Shown one piece after another: positions 46,109 to 58,135 of a DNA stretch of 64,000 nucleotides (positions are counted from its first letter, which is position 1; every line of letters starts with the position of its first letter). The notes under the pieces are model-generated. The model saw only the letters and a program-made list of their open reading frames with translations. It searched no databases and had not been told where the DNA came from. The stretch is from Echria macrotheca. Lineage: Eukaryota > Ascomycota > Sordariomycetes > Sordariales > Schizotheciaceae. The DNA is taken from NCBI GenBank assembly GCA_030411725.1, contig MU839827.1, forward strand, positions 3,665,027 to 3,729,026, in the 5' to 3' direction. The position numbers and the translations under genes are program-made.

Positions 46109-46981
46109 AGCCCAGGTAATGGAGGCCTCGAGCCTGCTGTACCAGGGCGGGAGGATGGAGGTACGGTGTTTTCTTGGGCTGTCCAGGCGTTGTGGCGGCG
46201 CATCGGTTGAGATACCAAGCGACTGGCGATAGGGTATTACATTCTACTGGTTTTGTACTTCAACATGGAAGCGTTCGGGTTTATCTCTATTGGTACCACT
46301 ACTGGGTTTTCTTGGTTCTAGACCTCTTGTCTTGTGTTTCTCATACCACTGTAACGGTGGGGCGATATGAATAAGGCTTCGTTAGGCACAGTTCCTTGAT
46401 AGCCAACTCGCAATGCCCAATGACCCTCTCCGGATGCATTGGACCCTACCATCTTCTGGCATGCACGCAGGATGCCCGGCCGTTGAACAAGCGCTGGTCG
46501 GGCAGTTATCTCGCCGAACACATCACCCGCCAGGGGTTCGCTGTCGCAACCCAACCCCTGTCGATTAAGCGTTTCTAGGCCAGGGGAATGCGGTGAATCG
46601 TGACGTCAGGTGGCATTTCCAGCGCCGGACTTGGCAGCTGCTGCAGGCCTGCAGGTCGGGCGCGAGGGGCGGTGACAAGCTTGCTCAAGAGCCCCACCAT
46701 GCCCCTCGTCAGCACCTTGCCTTGCTGAGCTCTGGACTCGGACTGCCAGGAGCCCTTTAAGCCGACCAAGACCTCCTTTTTCCATCACTTCTCCTTCGAA
46801 TTTTTGCTCACCGGTCTAGAATTGGGATTGCGACGCGGTCTTGCCCCAGAGTCCGTCCCCCGAGTGTCTTTTGTTGCGCTGTTCCTGCTTGATTCGGACT
46901 CTTTTGATCTTCCAGCGATCTCTTCGTTGCCACTCCGGAAACTCCAGCAAATTTTCATCCCAGTTTTCCTCTCCGCTCAAG
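46109..46981. promoter_or_regulatory. intergenic, promoter of the GH63-type gene
   Basis: 873 bp with no supported gene. The last 180 bases before the ATG at 46982 are T/C-rich (TCTTTTGATCTTCC, TTTTCATCCCAG). Confidence 0.4.
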
Positions 46982-49900
46982 ATGGTGGTGCTTGATAGCC
47001 ACGAGATCCTCACCGAGGAGGAGAGGCGGCTGAAGGAGGATCGCAACCGCACCAAGTACTGGAAGAAGTGGGGACCCTACGTCGCGGAGAGACAGTGGGC
47101 GACTGGCAAGTCCCTTGAAGCGGCGGCGGCACACCCGAGGCGCGCATCCGCTGTCGAGACAGGGCCGTTCTAATGTGTCAATTGCAGTCAGAGAGGACTA
47201 TAGCGCCGACGGTGACGCGTGGAGTCGTAGGTTTTTTCTATTCTTAGCCTCCTGCCGTCTTATCCCACCCGGGGCTGTCGCACACCGCTCACACGCTTGG
47301 TGAACCTGTCTAGACTTCCCGCACGACCACGCGCGGTCCCGTACGTACCGATGGGGCGAGGACGGCATCGCCGGCGTCTGCGATACACATGGCTTCCAAA
47401 ACATTGCGTTCGCCTTCTGGAACGAGAAGGAGTATGGCTCAGGCTCTCTGTCCGGGCTTTAGTGCCGCTTTGCTGATGCATGTCTAGCCCCTTTCTCAAA
47501 GAGAGGTTGTTTGGACTGTCCAATCCCCAGGGCAACCATGGCGAGAGTATCAAAGAGGCGCATTTCCACTTGGACAACGTACCTGTGAGTCGGACTAGCA
47601 GTCACGTAAAGATGGACCTCGAGCTAACTGAGTCTAGACGGTAGGGTCTCCGACAGGGGAACATGCGCTCAAGCTGACCCATTGTAGCACTCATATATGA
47701 AGTATCTCTATAAATACCCACAGAAGGCGTTCCCGTATGAGGACCTCCTCAAAGAAAACGCCAAACGGACCAAGGAGGACAAGGAATACCAGATTCTCGA
47801 TACCGGCGTCTTCGACGAGGACCGCTACTGGGACATCATTATTGAGACGGCAAAGGAAGACGATGATCCCGATGAGCTTCTGTTCCGGGTGACCGCCTGG
47901 AACAGAGGCCCAGAAACTGCGCCTCTCCATATCCTTCCGCATGTGTGGTTCCGGAACACATGGTCCTGGGGCCGCGAGCCAGCGGAGAAAAAGCCGTCTC
48001 TTGGGGCAACCTCTGAATATCTGGTCAAATCGAAGCATCACGAGCTGGGTGACAGGTACTTCCTCCTGTCGCCGTCTCCCGGCGTCGGCCCGAGCGGCGA
48101 GGATGTGCAGCCGGAACTGCTATTCACCGAGAACGACACCAACTACGAGCTCCTTTACGGCGGCAAGAACGATCAGCCGTACGTCAAGGACGCCTTCCAC
48201 CGGTACATTGTAGACGGTGAGAAGGGTGCCATCAACCCGGCTCAGACGGGCACCAAGTCGGCGGCATGGTTTGCCTTCAATGAGGCTGGGGGCGTTGCCC
48301 CCGGCCAGTGCGCAGTGGTCCGGTTCCGGTTCTCCAGAAAAGCCGAGACGTTCCTCGACGAAGATGAGTTCGATGACATTATCGACAAGAAACGAGAAGA
48401 AGCGGATGACTTTTACTACCATATCAGCCCCTTGCCCATGGCTGACGACCTCCGCAATATCCAACGGCAGGCATTTTCGGGCATGATGTGGTGTAAGCAG
48501 CATTATCTCTTCATCTGGGAAGAATGGGCCAACGGCGACCCCAGCCAGCCACCTCCGCCTCCGGGACGAAAGGGTATTCGCAATTCGTCTTGGAAGCATC
48601 TGCACTGCGACGATATTCTTTCGATGCCAGACTCTTGGGAGTACCCATTCTTTGCCGCATGGGACACAAGCTTCCACTGTATCACGCTTGCCATGATCGA
48701 CCCGGATTTTGCCAAGAAGCAGCTTGATTTGTTTACCAGAGAGTGGTACTGTCACCCGAACGGACAGCTTCCGGCCTATGAGTGGAACTTCGGCGACGTC
48801 AACCCCCCTGTCCATGCCTGGGCAACGTTCCGCGTGTTCAAAATTGAACGCAAACTGTATGGGAGACAGGATCTAGACTTCCTCGAGAGGGTCTTCCAGA
48901 AGCTGCTCATGAATTTCACATGGTGGGTAAACCGCAAAGACGTCGATGGCAAGAACGTTTTTGAAGGCGGTTTCCTCGGCCTCGACAACATTGGCCTGTT
49001 CAACCGCTCCGAGCCTTTGCCCACGGGCGGCACACTGGAGCAGGCAGACAGCACGGGGTGGATGGCATTTTACTGCCTCAACATGCTGAACATCGCCCTC
49101 GAGCTTGCCAAGCACCGGCGGATTTACGAAGACATTGCAACCAAGTTCTTCGAACATTTCATCCTCATCAGCGACGCGATGACTTGGAGAAATGGTCAAA
49201 AGGAAGAAAAGTCGCTGTGGAACGACGAAGACGGTTTCTACTATGATGCCATCTCTTGGGGCGGCCCCTGGATTCAGCAGCTGCCTGTACGGTCTCTTGT
49301 CGGATTGATCCCCCTCTACGCGACACTAACCCTGGAGCCCGAGCTGATCAACCGGCTTCCTACGTTCAAACGGCGGGTCGAGTGGTTTATCAAGAACCGG
49401 TGTGATGTCGCGGAACGGACGATGCACAGCATTGCCAAGCGTGGCAAGGGCAACAGAATTCTCCTCTCTTTGGTCAACAAAGAACGTCTGGTGAAGATTT
49501 TGGCTCGTATGCTGGACGAGGATGAGTTTCTCAGTCCTCATGGCATTCGGTCGCTGTCGAAATACCACAAGGACCACCCGTATTCGATGGAGGTGAATGG
49601 GCAGATGTTCAAAGTTGGCTATGTCCCGGGCGACTCGGACAGTGGCCTCTTCGGTGGCAACAGCAATTGGCGAGGGCCTATTTGGCTCTGCGTCAACTTC
49701 CTCCTGGTCGAATCTCTCCAGCGGTTCTACCTTTTCTTTGGGCAGGAACTCAAGGTAGAATGTCCCGTTGGCTCGGGCGACTACATGCACCTGGGCCATG
49801 TCTCGGAGGAGATCCAGCACCGTCTGCAGCATCTCTTCGCCCGGGGAGACGACGGACGTCGAAGCATCAACGGCGGGAGTGATATGCTGGATTTCGATCC

Positions 49901-50470
49901 GTACTGGAAGGATTGTCTCTGGTTTTACGAGTTCTTCGACGGCGACAATGGACGGGGCTTAGGCGCTACGCACCAATGTGGATGGACTGGGCTGATCGCC
50001 AGGATGATTCACGATACAGGGTATGTTTCTTGGTATGTCAGTTCTGCACAAGCTAATACTGGGATAGTGTCAACTGCCGCCTCCCCCAGACCCCACGTAC
50101 CCCTTCAGTCGGCATGTCGCACTACTTTGATGACATTCTGCACCGTCATGTTGGTGGTGCACAGACGCCCAAGTCTCCAATGTCTCCAAGCATGCCGCGG
50201 TTGCGTCGTAGCTCCACGTCGCGGTCTCTTGCGGCGCGTAGTGATTTCGATATCGACGACCTCAACGGGGACGACGACGAAGCCGATGGTAGTTTTCCGC
50301 AGCGTAGGGGCTCGGTACTGATGGGCGACCCGGCGCGTATCCGCGAGAGACAGGAAGCGGATGAGCATCTACGCGCGTACGTCACGAAGGAGCTAGAGAA
50401 GGTAAAGCTAGAACAGAGCGCAGATGGATATAGCGGCGGTGACGAGTTTGAGGCGCAAGCAGAGGAGTAA
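46982..50470 (+). CDS. GH63-type protein, relative of yeast YMR196W
   Basis: Seven exons: 46982-47105, 47188-47226, 47314-47431, 47488-47584, 47638-47640, 47688-50020, 50068-50470 (1038 aa). N-terminal reading WKKWGPYVAERQWATVREDY, WSHFPHDHARSRTYRWGEDG and PFLKERLFGLSNPQGNHGES is, from memory, collinear with yeast YMR196W, a cytosolic protein of unknown role; the C-terminal (alpha/alpha)6 part is of glycoside hydrolase family 63 type. Intron 1 uses a GC donor (GCAAGT). Exon 5 is just 3 nt (ACG, Thr) and restores the conserved P-T-H-S-Y-M-K. The last exon adds a Ser/Arg tail with two short acidic stretches. No signal peptide, so it does not act in ER N-glycan trimming like true glucosidase I. 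Confidence 0.9.
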
Positions 50471-51388
50471 GGCAGAGACGCGGGTGTTCAAGACCATATA
50501 CAGATAGAGGTCAAGCGTCATCAGCGGGTACAGATAGAGAGTACAGATAGACTAGACTTCGAATTGGCGGATATCGATGTTTGGGCTTGTTTTGGAAGGT
50601 TTGTTTTGTCAGGAGCCATCCGAGCCGAGTTGTGAGTAGCTTGTGTTGTAAAGACTGATGGGCGTTATAGAGTGATCAGAAGCCCCCGTCTTCCGTGAAC
50701 CAATCTTCTCTCAGCGTCAGTGGTTTAGTGGTAAAATCCATCGTTGCCATCGATGGGCCCCGCGTTCGATTCGCGGCTGACGCATATTTTTGCCCTGGGG
50801 GACAATCCTGATATGACCATGGACTTGTATCGACCCTTTTTGGCTCGCCCAATTGCTAGAACTAGGGAATCCCGAAGTCAAGGCAAGCAGTATCAAGTTT
50901 TGCTGCGCAGCTGGACTTTTGAATCAAAGACCAGTCTGTCCTGTCACGTGACGTCGGTGGGTCCGCCCAACTCATGGCTACATGAAATACTGCCCTCTTC
51001 GAGGCCATGGCAGCATAAGACACAAGCGCCGAGCCCATTAGTCGATTAAATTCCATAGAATGCATTCTAAGAAAATGCAGTCTTTTGCAAAACAGAGCTA
51101 GTTTGTTTCCAAAGCTGCAAACTCGGTGCAGTGCTTTGCAACTTGTTGCGGGTACTTTTTTTATGTAGGGCGCTTTTCGCCTGCCAAGAAATCCGGGGCC
51201 CGGTGAAATTTGTCTTGCGACTCCACAACGGCCGGGTTCGAACCACGACGCGATCGACGCGCCTGCCACGAGAGACGCCAATGCTGCCCGTCCCCGCCCT
51301 CATCGAACACCAGGCTGATTAGATTCGATATCCGTCGATTCGAGAAGCTGCAGCTTGGTCCTGCTTGATATCGGCGATATAAAAAAAG
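50471..51388. other. intergenic region with tRNA gene
   Basis: 918 bp between the GH63-type gene and the SWP73 gene. Apart from the tRNA-Gly at 50714-50784 no gene is seen. Confidence 0.5.
50714..50784 (+). tRNA. tRNA-Gly(GCC)
   Basis: 71 nt. Acceptor stem GCGTCAG pairs with CTGACGC, with discriminator A. The A box is TGGTTTAGTGG. The anticodon stem CATCG/CGATG holds loop TTGCCAT, anticodon GCC. The T arm CCGCG-TTCGATT-CGCGG includes the B box GTTCGATTC. No intron. A T run follows at about 50786-50790 as pol III terminator. Confidence 0.97.
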
Positions 51389-53424
51389 ATGCAACCGCAC
51401 TACCGTGGGCATGCACCACATGGCCCGCCGAGGCCTGGAGGACAACATGTCCCACAACGTCGAGGCGGGATTGGTAAGTCGCGCGAATCGTGAACTTTTT
51501 TTTTTTTGCGCTCTCGTCCCATCCGTCGCAAGGTCGCCCGGTCCACTGTGAGCAACGTCACTGTGCCTGTGCTCCTAGCTTTCCTGTCGGCCACTTCTCC
51601 TTCCCCAGTTCTTGTCAACATCCGCGCGCAAACTCCGCTTTCCTTGCCCCAAGACTCGTCTGGTGGAGTAAAAAGGCGAGACCGTCTGTACTCTTGTTCC
51701 TCTATAAAACAACATCGAATCTCGCCGGCACCTAGTCAGGCCGAAGTCGCATCGGTGCTTGACTCTCAACAGCTCCAGAACGAGAACCATCGAACTTCAT
51801 CTCTGCTACTCCCACGCTCGCTCGGCAGACTTATTGGGCATCTTGATTCTAACATTTTCGTTCCTCTCTGGCAGGACCAATGATGTCGGCCGGACCTCAT
51901 CACTCGGTGCCTATGACGCAAGCACAAATCAACCAGCAGCAGGAGCAGCAAAAGGCGGCGCTTCACAATGCGAAGCTCCGGAGCACAAGACCCACCGACA
52001 AGTCGCTGCCGGACGGCATCGAGGAGGCATGTGTCGACAGCGGTGAGGTGGCAAGGGCGTACAAGAAGCTGCGCGATTTCGAGCGTCGTCTGGATGCCAC
52101 CATTACCCGCAAGAGACTGGATATCATGGATACGGTGAACCGTAATGAGAAGGTGAGACGAGGACGGGTCTGCTCCCGGAAGCCGTCGTGCTAATGCATG
52201 TTGGACAGAGATACAAGACGCTGCGGGTCTGGATCACCAATACCGTCGAGGACCAGTTCTGGCAGACCAACGGGCTGAACGTCGATACTTTTGACTTCAC
52301 TACGACCTCAGAGGCGTCATATCGGGTCAGGATACAGGCGCGGCTGCTGGATGACGAAGACGATGCGGACAAGGACCAGGACGAGTCAAAGAGGGGGACG
52401 GACGAGGGCGGCGATAAGATGGAGACCGACAGCCCTTCCAAGGCCAAGAACCCAGCGGCGTCTGCACGTCCTGGCCAGCGGTCTCGGTTTTCGCACTTCT
52501 TCAAGGCCCTGACGGTAGAGTTTGATCGCTCGGCGCTGGGTCGGCCCCCTACGGACATGGTCGAGTGGAAGAAGCCCCAGATCCAGCCTAATGCGGCGAC
52601 GATGCCGGCGGCGGCTGATTTCGATGAGCTTTGTTTCAAGCGGAACGGCGATGAGAATACCAACATCACCATCAACCTATATCGCCACGAGGACCCCGAG
52701 CGGTTCGAACTTAGCGATGAGCTTGCCGAAGTGGTCGATGCACGGGAGGCTACACGGCAGGAGGCAGTCATGGGAGTGTTTGAGTACATCAAGCTCTTCA
52801 ATCTCCTGGAGGACGAGGAGAAGAGGAACTTTCGATGCGATGACCTGTTAAAGCCTGTTCGTACTCTTCGGCTTGCGTTTCCCGCTGGTTGCTGACCATC
52901 TACAGATCATCAGGAAAGACTCAGGCCAGATCCCAATGCTAGGCGAGTACATCACGCCGCACCTGAGGCCGCTTCCTCCCTACAAGCTTCCATACACGAT
53001 ACGCGTCGACGAGGAGTTCCACAAGGACCCAAAGCCCACGATATACGACCTCCGGGTAACTGTCGATAATCCTCTTCGCGCCAAGATGATGGCTTTCCTC
53101 TACAGCCCGGAGCACGCGCAGACGATGAAGCGCATCGCCGAGATCGACAAGGACCTAGGCGTGCTGATCCAGGCCATCTACACGCACAAGGCCAAGCACA
53201 CGTTCCTGCGGGCCATGTGTGATGATCCGGTCGGCACGGTGCGCTCGTGGCTCAGCTCGCAGAAGCGCGACCTCGAGGTGATCATGGGCGAGGCGACGCG
53301 CGGCGGCGGCGAGAACGCCACGGGCGACGAATGGCGTCGCGGCGGGCGTGAGAGCGTCTGGAACACGCCTAACGCGCGTGAGAGCGTGAACGTCCTGCTC
53401 TCCAAGCCCGTCATTCCTCGCTAG
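51389..53424 (+). CDS. SWP73: SWP73/SMARCD-type SWIB-domain subunit of SWI/SNF and RSC
   Basis: Four exons: 51389-51473, 51875-52152, 52209-52856, 52906-53424 (509 aa). Exon 1 (MQPHYRGHAPHGPPRPGGQH) is Gly/Pro-rich; intron 1 is long (401 bp) and T-rich; the join gives GIGPMMSAGPHHS. A helical region (YKKLRDFERRLDATITRKR) and the FEYIKLFNLLEDEEKRNFRC to HLRPLPPYKLPYTIRVDEEF stretch hold the SWIB/MDM2-like domain. Relatives: yeast Swp73/Snf12 and Rsc6, S. pombe Ssr3, animal BAF60. They bridge the remodeller with transcription factors. An acidic insert with KMETDSPSKAKN lies between the two halves. Donor GTTCGT of intron 3 is weak but needed for phase. Confidence 0.87.
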
Positions 53425-54925
53425 TAGTTACAGAAAGTACGATCGGATATGAGAGAGAACGCTCTACGGGCAAGGTCATTGGATGCTCCAGTGGCGACGC
53501 AGTATTACAGTTATTTAGAATCTCTCAAAGAATCGATACGTATGCCGAGCGAGGAGTTTGTGAGCGCTCATGGGAAGGGGGAGATTCAAGATCTGCTGAA
53601 GTCGATGTGGGCGGAGGAATGGGAACGGGCTGCCGACCAACCGACATCGCCCAAGGCGCGTGAGAGCGGCAACCTCTCGCTCCCGGCGGATGAGATGGAG
53701 CTGTGGAGCTGGACCGGGTGATCGGTGTTGCTGAGGAATTGGGTGTTGCTGAAGGGCCTAGCAATACAGCCAGCGGATCGCAGGCTGTGGATGGAGATGT
53801 GGATGGTTAGGCTGGAATTTTTTTTCCTCGGTGTCTGCCTGTGTCTTGTATGGAGTATGACTTTTTCTTTCCTTTTGCAAATGGGAGGAAGGATGGGTTC
53901 AAATAGCGATGGGTGCGGGATGGGATGGTATGTTATGGTTTTTGTTTCTTTTGGGTCTCTCTCTCTCTCTCTAGGTTTTTGTACTAGCTGCTGATGGTTT
54001 GTAAAAACAACGGAGATTTTTTTTCCCCAGTAGCTTTGTGGTTTGATATTGTGTTGGGTAAGTTGTTCGAATTTCTATGCGGTGGTATGAGTTGTTGCCT
54101 GGTTTGCCTGGTCTAGCCGCGTCCGATGGTGGTTGGGACTGCAACATGCGTACGGAATGTTGGTGAGGTGAGGTGACGACTGTAAACCGTAGGTAGCTAG
54201 ATTAAAAAAATACAACCGCTCTCTCTAGTCTGGGCGAGAAAAAAAAAGATGTGATGCTACTCTCTCCATTCTGAGTACGTAGACCGCATGTATGATCGGA
54301 TCGGATCGGGTTGGATCGGAACCCTGCTTGGCTATTGGTTGATAAGTATTAGGAGGTTCCGGGAGATATAAGGTATATACCTCGAGTTTTACGAGAGGAG
54401 AGGAGAGGAGGGGAGGGAGTGGGGGGAGGGAACACTGAGTGGATGAGAATTAGGTCTTGAGACTTTGTCCCCCTCCCATCCTCCCACCCCTTGCGTTGCG
54501 GTGCCATCTGAAAAAAAAAATATTAGAACTAGACTCTATTGATGGGATCTGGCGCTGACATCTTGTTTATTCTTCTCTTCTCGCTCCCTCTTTTATGGAA
54601 CTACTTGACATATACGGATTAAGGTGCTTGGTAAATATACCGGGAGGTGATAATAGAGGAGGAAGAAAGTGAGGATGTCACTGTCCTAATTGATCAGCAC
54701 TTTTTGAGTCGTGTCTTAGGAAGAAGAATAAGCAAGAGAACACAGCGTGACCAAGTTCAAAGAAGTGGCCTTTTTCCTCTTCCAATATTTAGACTGTCGA
54801 AACGCAACGCTCGCTCTGTAGGATTGCCCTGTAAGAGTCTACCTCATACCCTCTCTACCCATGCCTACCTAACTAACCCTTTGTTTTCTAGATATTACAA
54901 CTTGGAAATATATACAAAAAAGATT
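53425..54925. other. intergenic, convergent region
   Basis: 1.5 kb between convergent 3' ends. It holds a 90-aa frame (see next entry), a (TC)n tract at 53956-53975, GGATCGGATCGGGTTGGATC repeats near 54296-54318, a purine run near 54394-54430 and T-rich 3' end signals. Confidence 0.4.
53449..53721 (+). CDS. uncertain 90-aa frame just after SWP73
   Basis: Frame starting MRENALRARSLDAPVATQYY, with LESLKESIRMPSEEF and IQDLLKSMWAEEWERAA. It looks protein-like and helical, but no family is recognised. It sits 24 bp after the SWP73 stop, in another frame. It may be an unannotated small gene, or a 3' exon that a splice variant of SWP73 could use, since related SMARCD proteins have a helical end after the SWIB domain. 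Confidence 0.25.
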   Translation: MRENALRARSLDAPVATQYYSYLESLKESIRMPSEEFVSAHGKGEIQDLLKSMWAEEWERAADQPTSPKARESGNLSLPADEMELWSWTG

Positions 54926-57699
54926 CTAATCACCCCCAGTAAGATCAAGAACAGCAACGTCGCTAAGCCGATACACGGCCCTCCTCTTCCCATCCTTCCC
55001 CGCCCTCGCCAGCTCCATCATCCGAGCGTCCGCTTTCTCGCGCGGGACTTCGATCTCGTCAAAGTAGCCTGCTCCCACGCCGCTGGTGCGGGGGATGATG
55101 AGTTTTGTTGTTGTTTTGGACCGTGAGTTGGGATTTGGCGGCGGTAGTATCGCGAAGTCATCGTCGCTTTCTTCTTGTTCTTGTTCTATTACCGACGGGG
55201 TTCCTGAGCCCAGGAGGGAAGACGGGGTCGGTTCGGATCTGAAGGGGTCTGCGTCTGGGCTGTTGTAGTCGCCACCGCCGCCCCGGAGGCTTACCGCGTC
55301 TTTATGTTTGGTTGTTGGGATTTTGCCGCGTGGGTTTGGAGACAGCGGAGGAAAGGTCTCATCCCCGCTGTCCTCGTCGTCCGATATCTCCACTGGAATC
55401 TTGTTCGCTGTGGAGGCTCCAGATGTTTGCTTAACGACACGTCCAAGGGTTCGGATTGATGACTGTGATGGCTGGGGGACCCCGGTTCTGCCTGCTTCTA
55501 TGCTCTTGGTCCGTTTGAACGGCCTCGCACCCTGCTTTTTTGGAGGCGATGCTCGTCTGTATGGAGAGCTGTTGTCGGTTGGTAAGTCTGGAGCTGGTAT
55601 ATTGCCCGACCGTGACGGGTCCTGGGACTCGGATTCCGATGTATCAGACTCCTCTGGCAATGTTTTCTGAAATCTTTTCAGTTTCCGGGTTGGTGAAGCC
55701 TGCTCTGGGGCTGTCCTTGGAGGTGAAGCCGGGATCGGAACGGGTGGGCTGGAACCGATAATGATGGGGTCGAATGCGCTGTTTGATCGGCTCTGGGGAG
55801 AGGCAAAAGGATTCGTGGATTTCTTAGCAGCAGGACTCCCCTGAGACTTCGCGATGGTCCAGGGATTGGTGCCTGCCGCCACCTTTGGTGCCTGTGCCTT
55901 CGTTGAGGGCTTCTTAGCTTCTTTTACTTTTCCACGGGCTGCTGCGGTCTTTTTTGGTGTTCCTCCAGACGTCGGCGCTGTCGGAGTTGGATCTTCGACA
56001 ACTGATTGTGATGAAGATGGTGCAATGTCTGGCTGCGCAGTGGACGCCAAAGCCAGACCCGACACCGCCTCAGGCAACGGCACCTTTGAACTGCTAACGT
56101 TCTTGGTAACCTTGACATACTTGTCAAGAGCCCCGGCCGGCATATCCGTTTTCTTGGCACGAGTAGTCTTCTTTGGCTTCACCGTTGCCTTTGCCTCCTT
56201 TGCCCGCTGCTTGTCGTCCCACTCGGAAGCCAGTCGCGGTACGCCCATCCTAACGATCATCTCGGGTATCCATGCGAGGTCAGGTTGCGACGGATCAAAT
56301 GGCTTCCTACTGCCCTTCTTCTTCTCCTCGCTGCTGTCCTGAGTTCCCCCACTCCCTTCAAATTCATCATCGCTGTTCAGCGCTAGACCCCCACGACCGT
56401 GGTCGTCGTCTGCTGGCTCATCGGGTTCCGCGTCGAGATCGACCTTAACGAGCTCGATAGGTACGAACGAAACCCGAAGCTCAGGTGTAGCGTCGGTGCT
56501 GAAGTGTGCTCGTCGCATCGTAATTGACCTGACAGAAGCAAACTCCTCCAGCTCCGATGTCCCGCACCTGCGTACGAGTTGCTGCACCAATAGACTGGAC
56601 GCGATGACGCGAATAAACTTGATCGCGCCTCCTTTGTACATCCAGTCAAATGTTTCCTGAGCGAACTGCCGTAGTCCTTCGAGATCGACATCTTTTCGCG
56701 CCCCAAGATTCCGCTTGAGCCGGTCTAGATTCTGTGGTGAGGATACCACCGGGTGAGTATAGTATCGCAGTACCTTCATATCAGGGAACGAATCCGGAAT
56801 GCTGATTGCCTTGTGCTTAGTCCGAAAGAAACGGCTCTCATTCGTGTGCAGCTCCGTAAGCAACCGCGTCTTCCATTCTGCTAGAGCGTCCTTCTCAGAC
56901 GCCTTGATGCGACACAGTTCACTTCCAAAGCCAGCGCGGGCAGCCTCGCAAGCCACCTTGATGCCACAGCCGGGCACACCCTCGGGTATGTAATCGCCTC
57001 CGCTCATCAAGGCCACCAAAACCATGCCCTCACGGTCAAGACCGCTGGGACCGCTCGCAACTTCGGCGGCATCATAGAGAGTCACATGGGTAGGCGTCTT
57101 GGGCCCCTTTGTGCCTTCGGAGCTCCAGTTACGCAGTGTAACCCCGCAGCCAAACATGATGGTGTCGACATCCTCACTTAGCACGGCGTCAACGATGCCT
57201 TGCTGCTGGAGAAGAGCGCATTCGGCCTCAGCCTCGCCGGGCGCATCGTGGGTGGTGAAGCCGAAAAGACGGATCATCCGTTTGGCCATGGCATCGGCGA
57301 CACCATCGCCGCGGCCCGAGCGCTTGTTGCGCTTGAACTCTGGCTTTTTCGGGCCATCGAAGACGAAGACGGGTTCGACCGCATTTCCGAGCAGCCGGGC
57401 GAGGCGATAGAATAAAGTGCGGACCGCAGGATTGTAACCGCCTGGGCTTTGTTAGAACACCGAGCCTCGGTGAGTTTTCACCACCCACCCTGAGCTGCTT
57501 GGACCTGAAATTGCCAGATTGAAATGTCAATGGCAAGACGAAGTGGTTGCTTCGTGCGTTCCAAATGCTCCGTGGCGAGCTTGCAGAGAGAAATCCGCTT
57601 CCCTTGGCCGATCTCCTTGTAGATGCTAACGAGTGGAGATGTAAGCGCATGTCACTGCTACACCAGAAAACGGGTCAACACTTACCCTTTGATACCCAT
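54926..57699 (-). CDS. gen1: GEN1/Yen1-type Holliday-junction resolvase
   Basis: Minus strand, three exons: 57699-57686 (14 nt), 57625-57489, 57441-54926 (888 aa). Introns of 60 and 47 bp. XPG N-region: MGIKGIYKEIGQG, LAIDISIWQFQ, VFVFDGPKKPEFKRNKR; XPG-I region: DAPGEAEAECALLQQQ, SEDVDTIMFG, SGGDYIPEGVPG, with the catalytic acidic residues all present. A chromodomain-like part (SFVPIELVKVDLDAE) follows, then a long disordered tail rich in Ser/Pro/Lys. Rad2/XPG nucleases of the GEN1 group cut four-way junctions symmetrically. Two short motifs of SUMO-interaction type occur: IPVEISDDED and, at the very end, VAVLDLTGGD. It is divergent from the actin-related gene. Confidence 0.92.
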
Positions 57700-58135
57700 G
57701 GCGAACCTCTACTCGTTATCGGGCTTCTATCAGCGGAGTCTTTTGACTGCCCATTCCTGGTTTGATCAGAAGCAATTCGCCGAAACTCGTGGGTTTGATC
57801 CACTCTGCGCCTGCCGTTGGAAGGAGTGACCGGTTTATTGACGTTCCTGCCGAATTTGGAGTTTGCAGGTTGTCACGGCTGCAACGCAGAACCCCTGCAT
57901 CTACAACCCCGGATTATTGCATAACCCCGATTGCGTGCATGGATGAGGCATCACCCAATGGCGTTCAACGACAGTCAGTGGTTGTCAGCATCAAACAAAC
58001 GCGACGTGCATCTCAAAATTGGTGAAATTGGAGCGAGTATCGGGCTGAGAGCATAAGATGATCTGACTCGGTATTCTGCAGCTTGCAGCTAGCCTTACGA
58101 TTTTTTGCCTCATTTAATCAACATAGTTCGCGACA
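57700..58135. promoter_or_regulatory. divergent promoter region
   Basis: 436 bp between the resolvase gene and the actin-related gene; holds both promoters. Nothing else is seen. Confidence 0.45.

Noticed and set aside
50850..50866. CTAGAACTAGGG, resembling cloning-vector polylinker sequence
   Set aside because: Related CTAGAACTAG blocks occur at other sites and no vector sequence continues on either side.
51220..51260. GGGTTCGAACCACGA, similar to a tRNA T-loop
   Set aside because: The flanking bases do not pair as a T stem and no acceptor or anticodon arm can be drawn.
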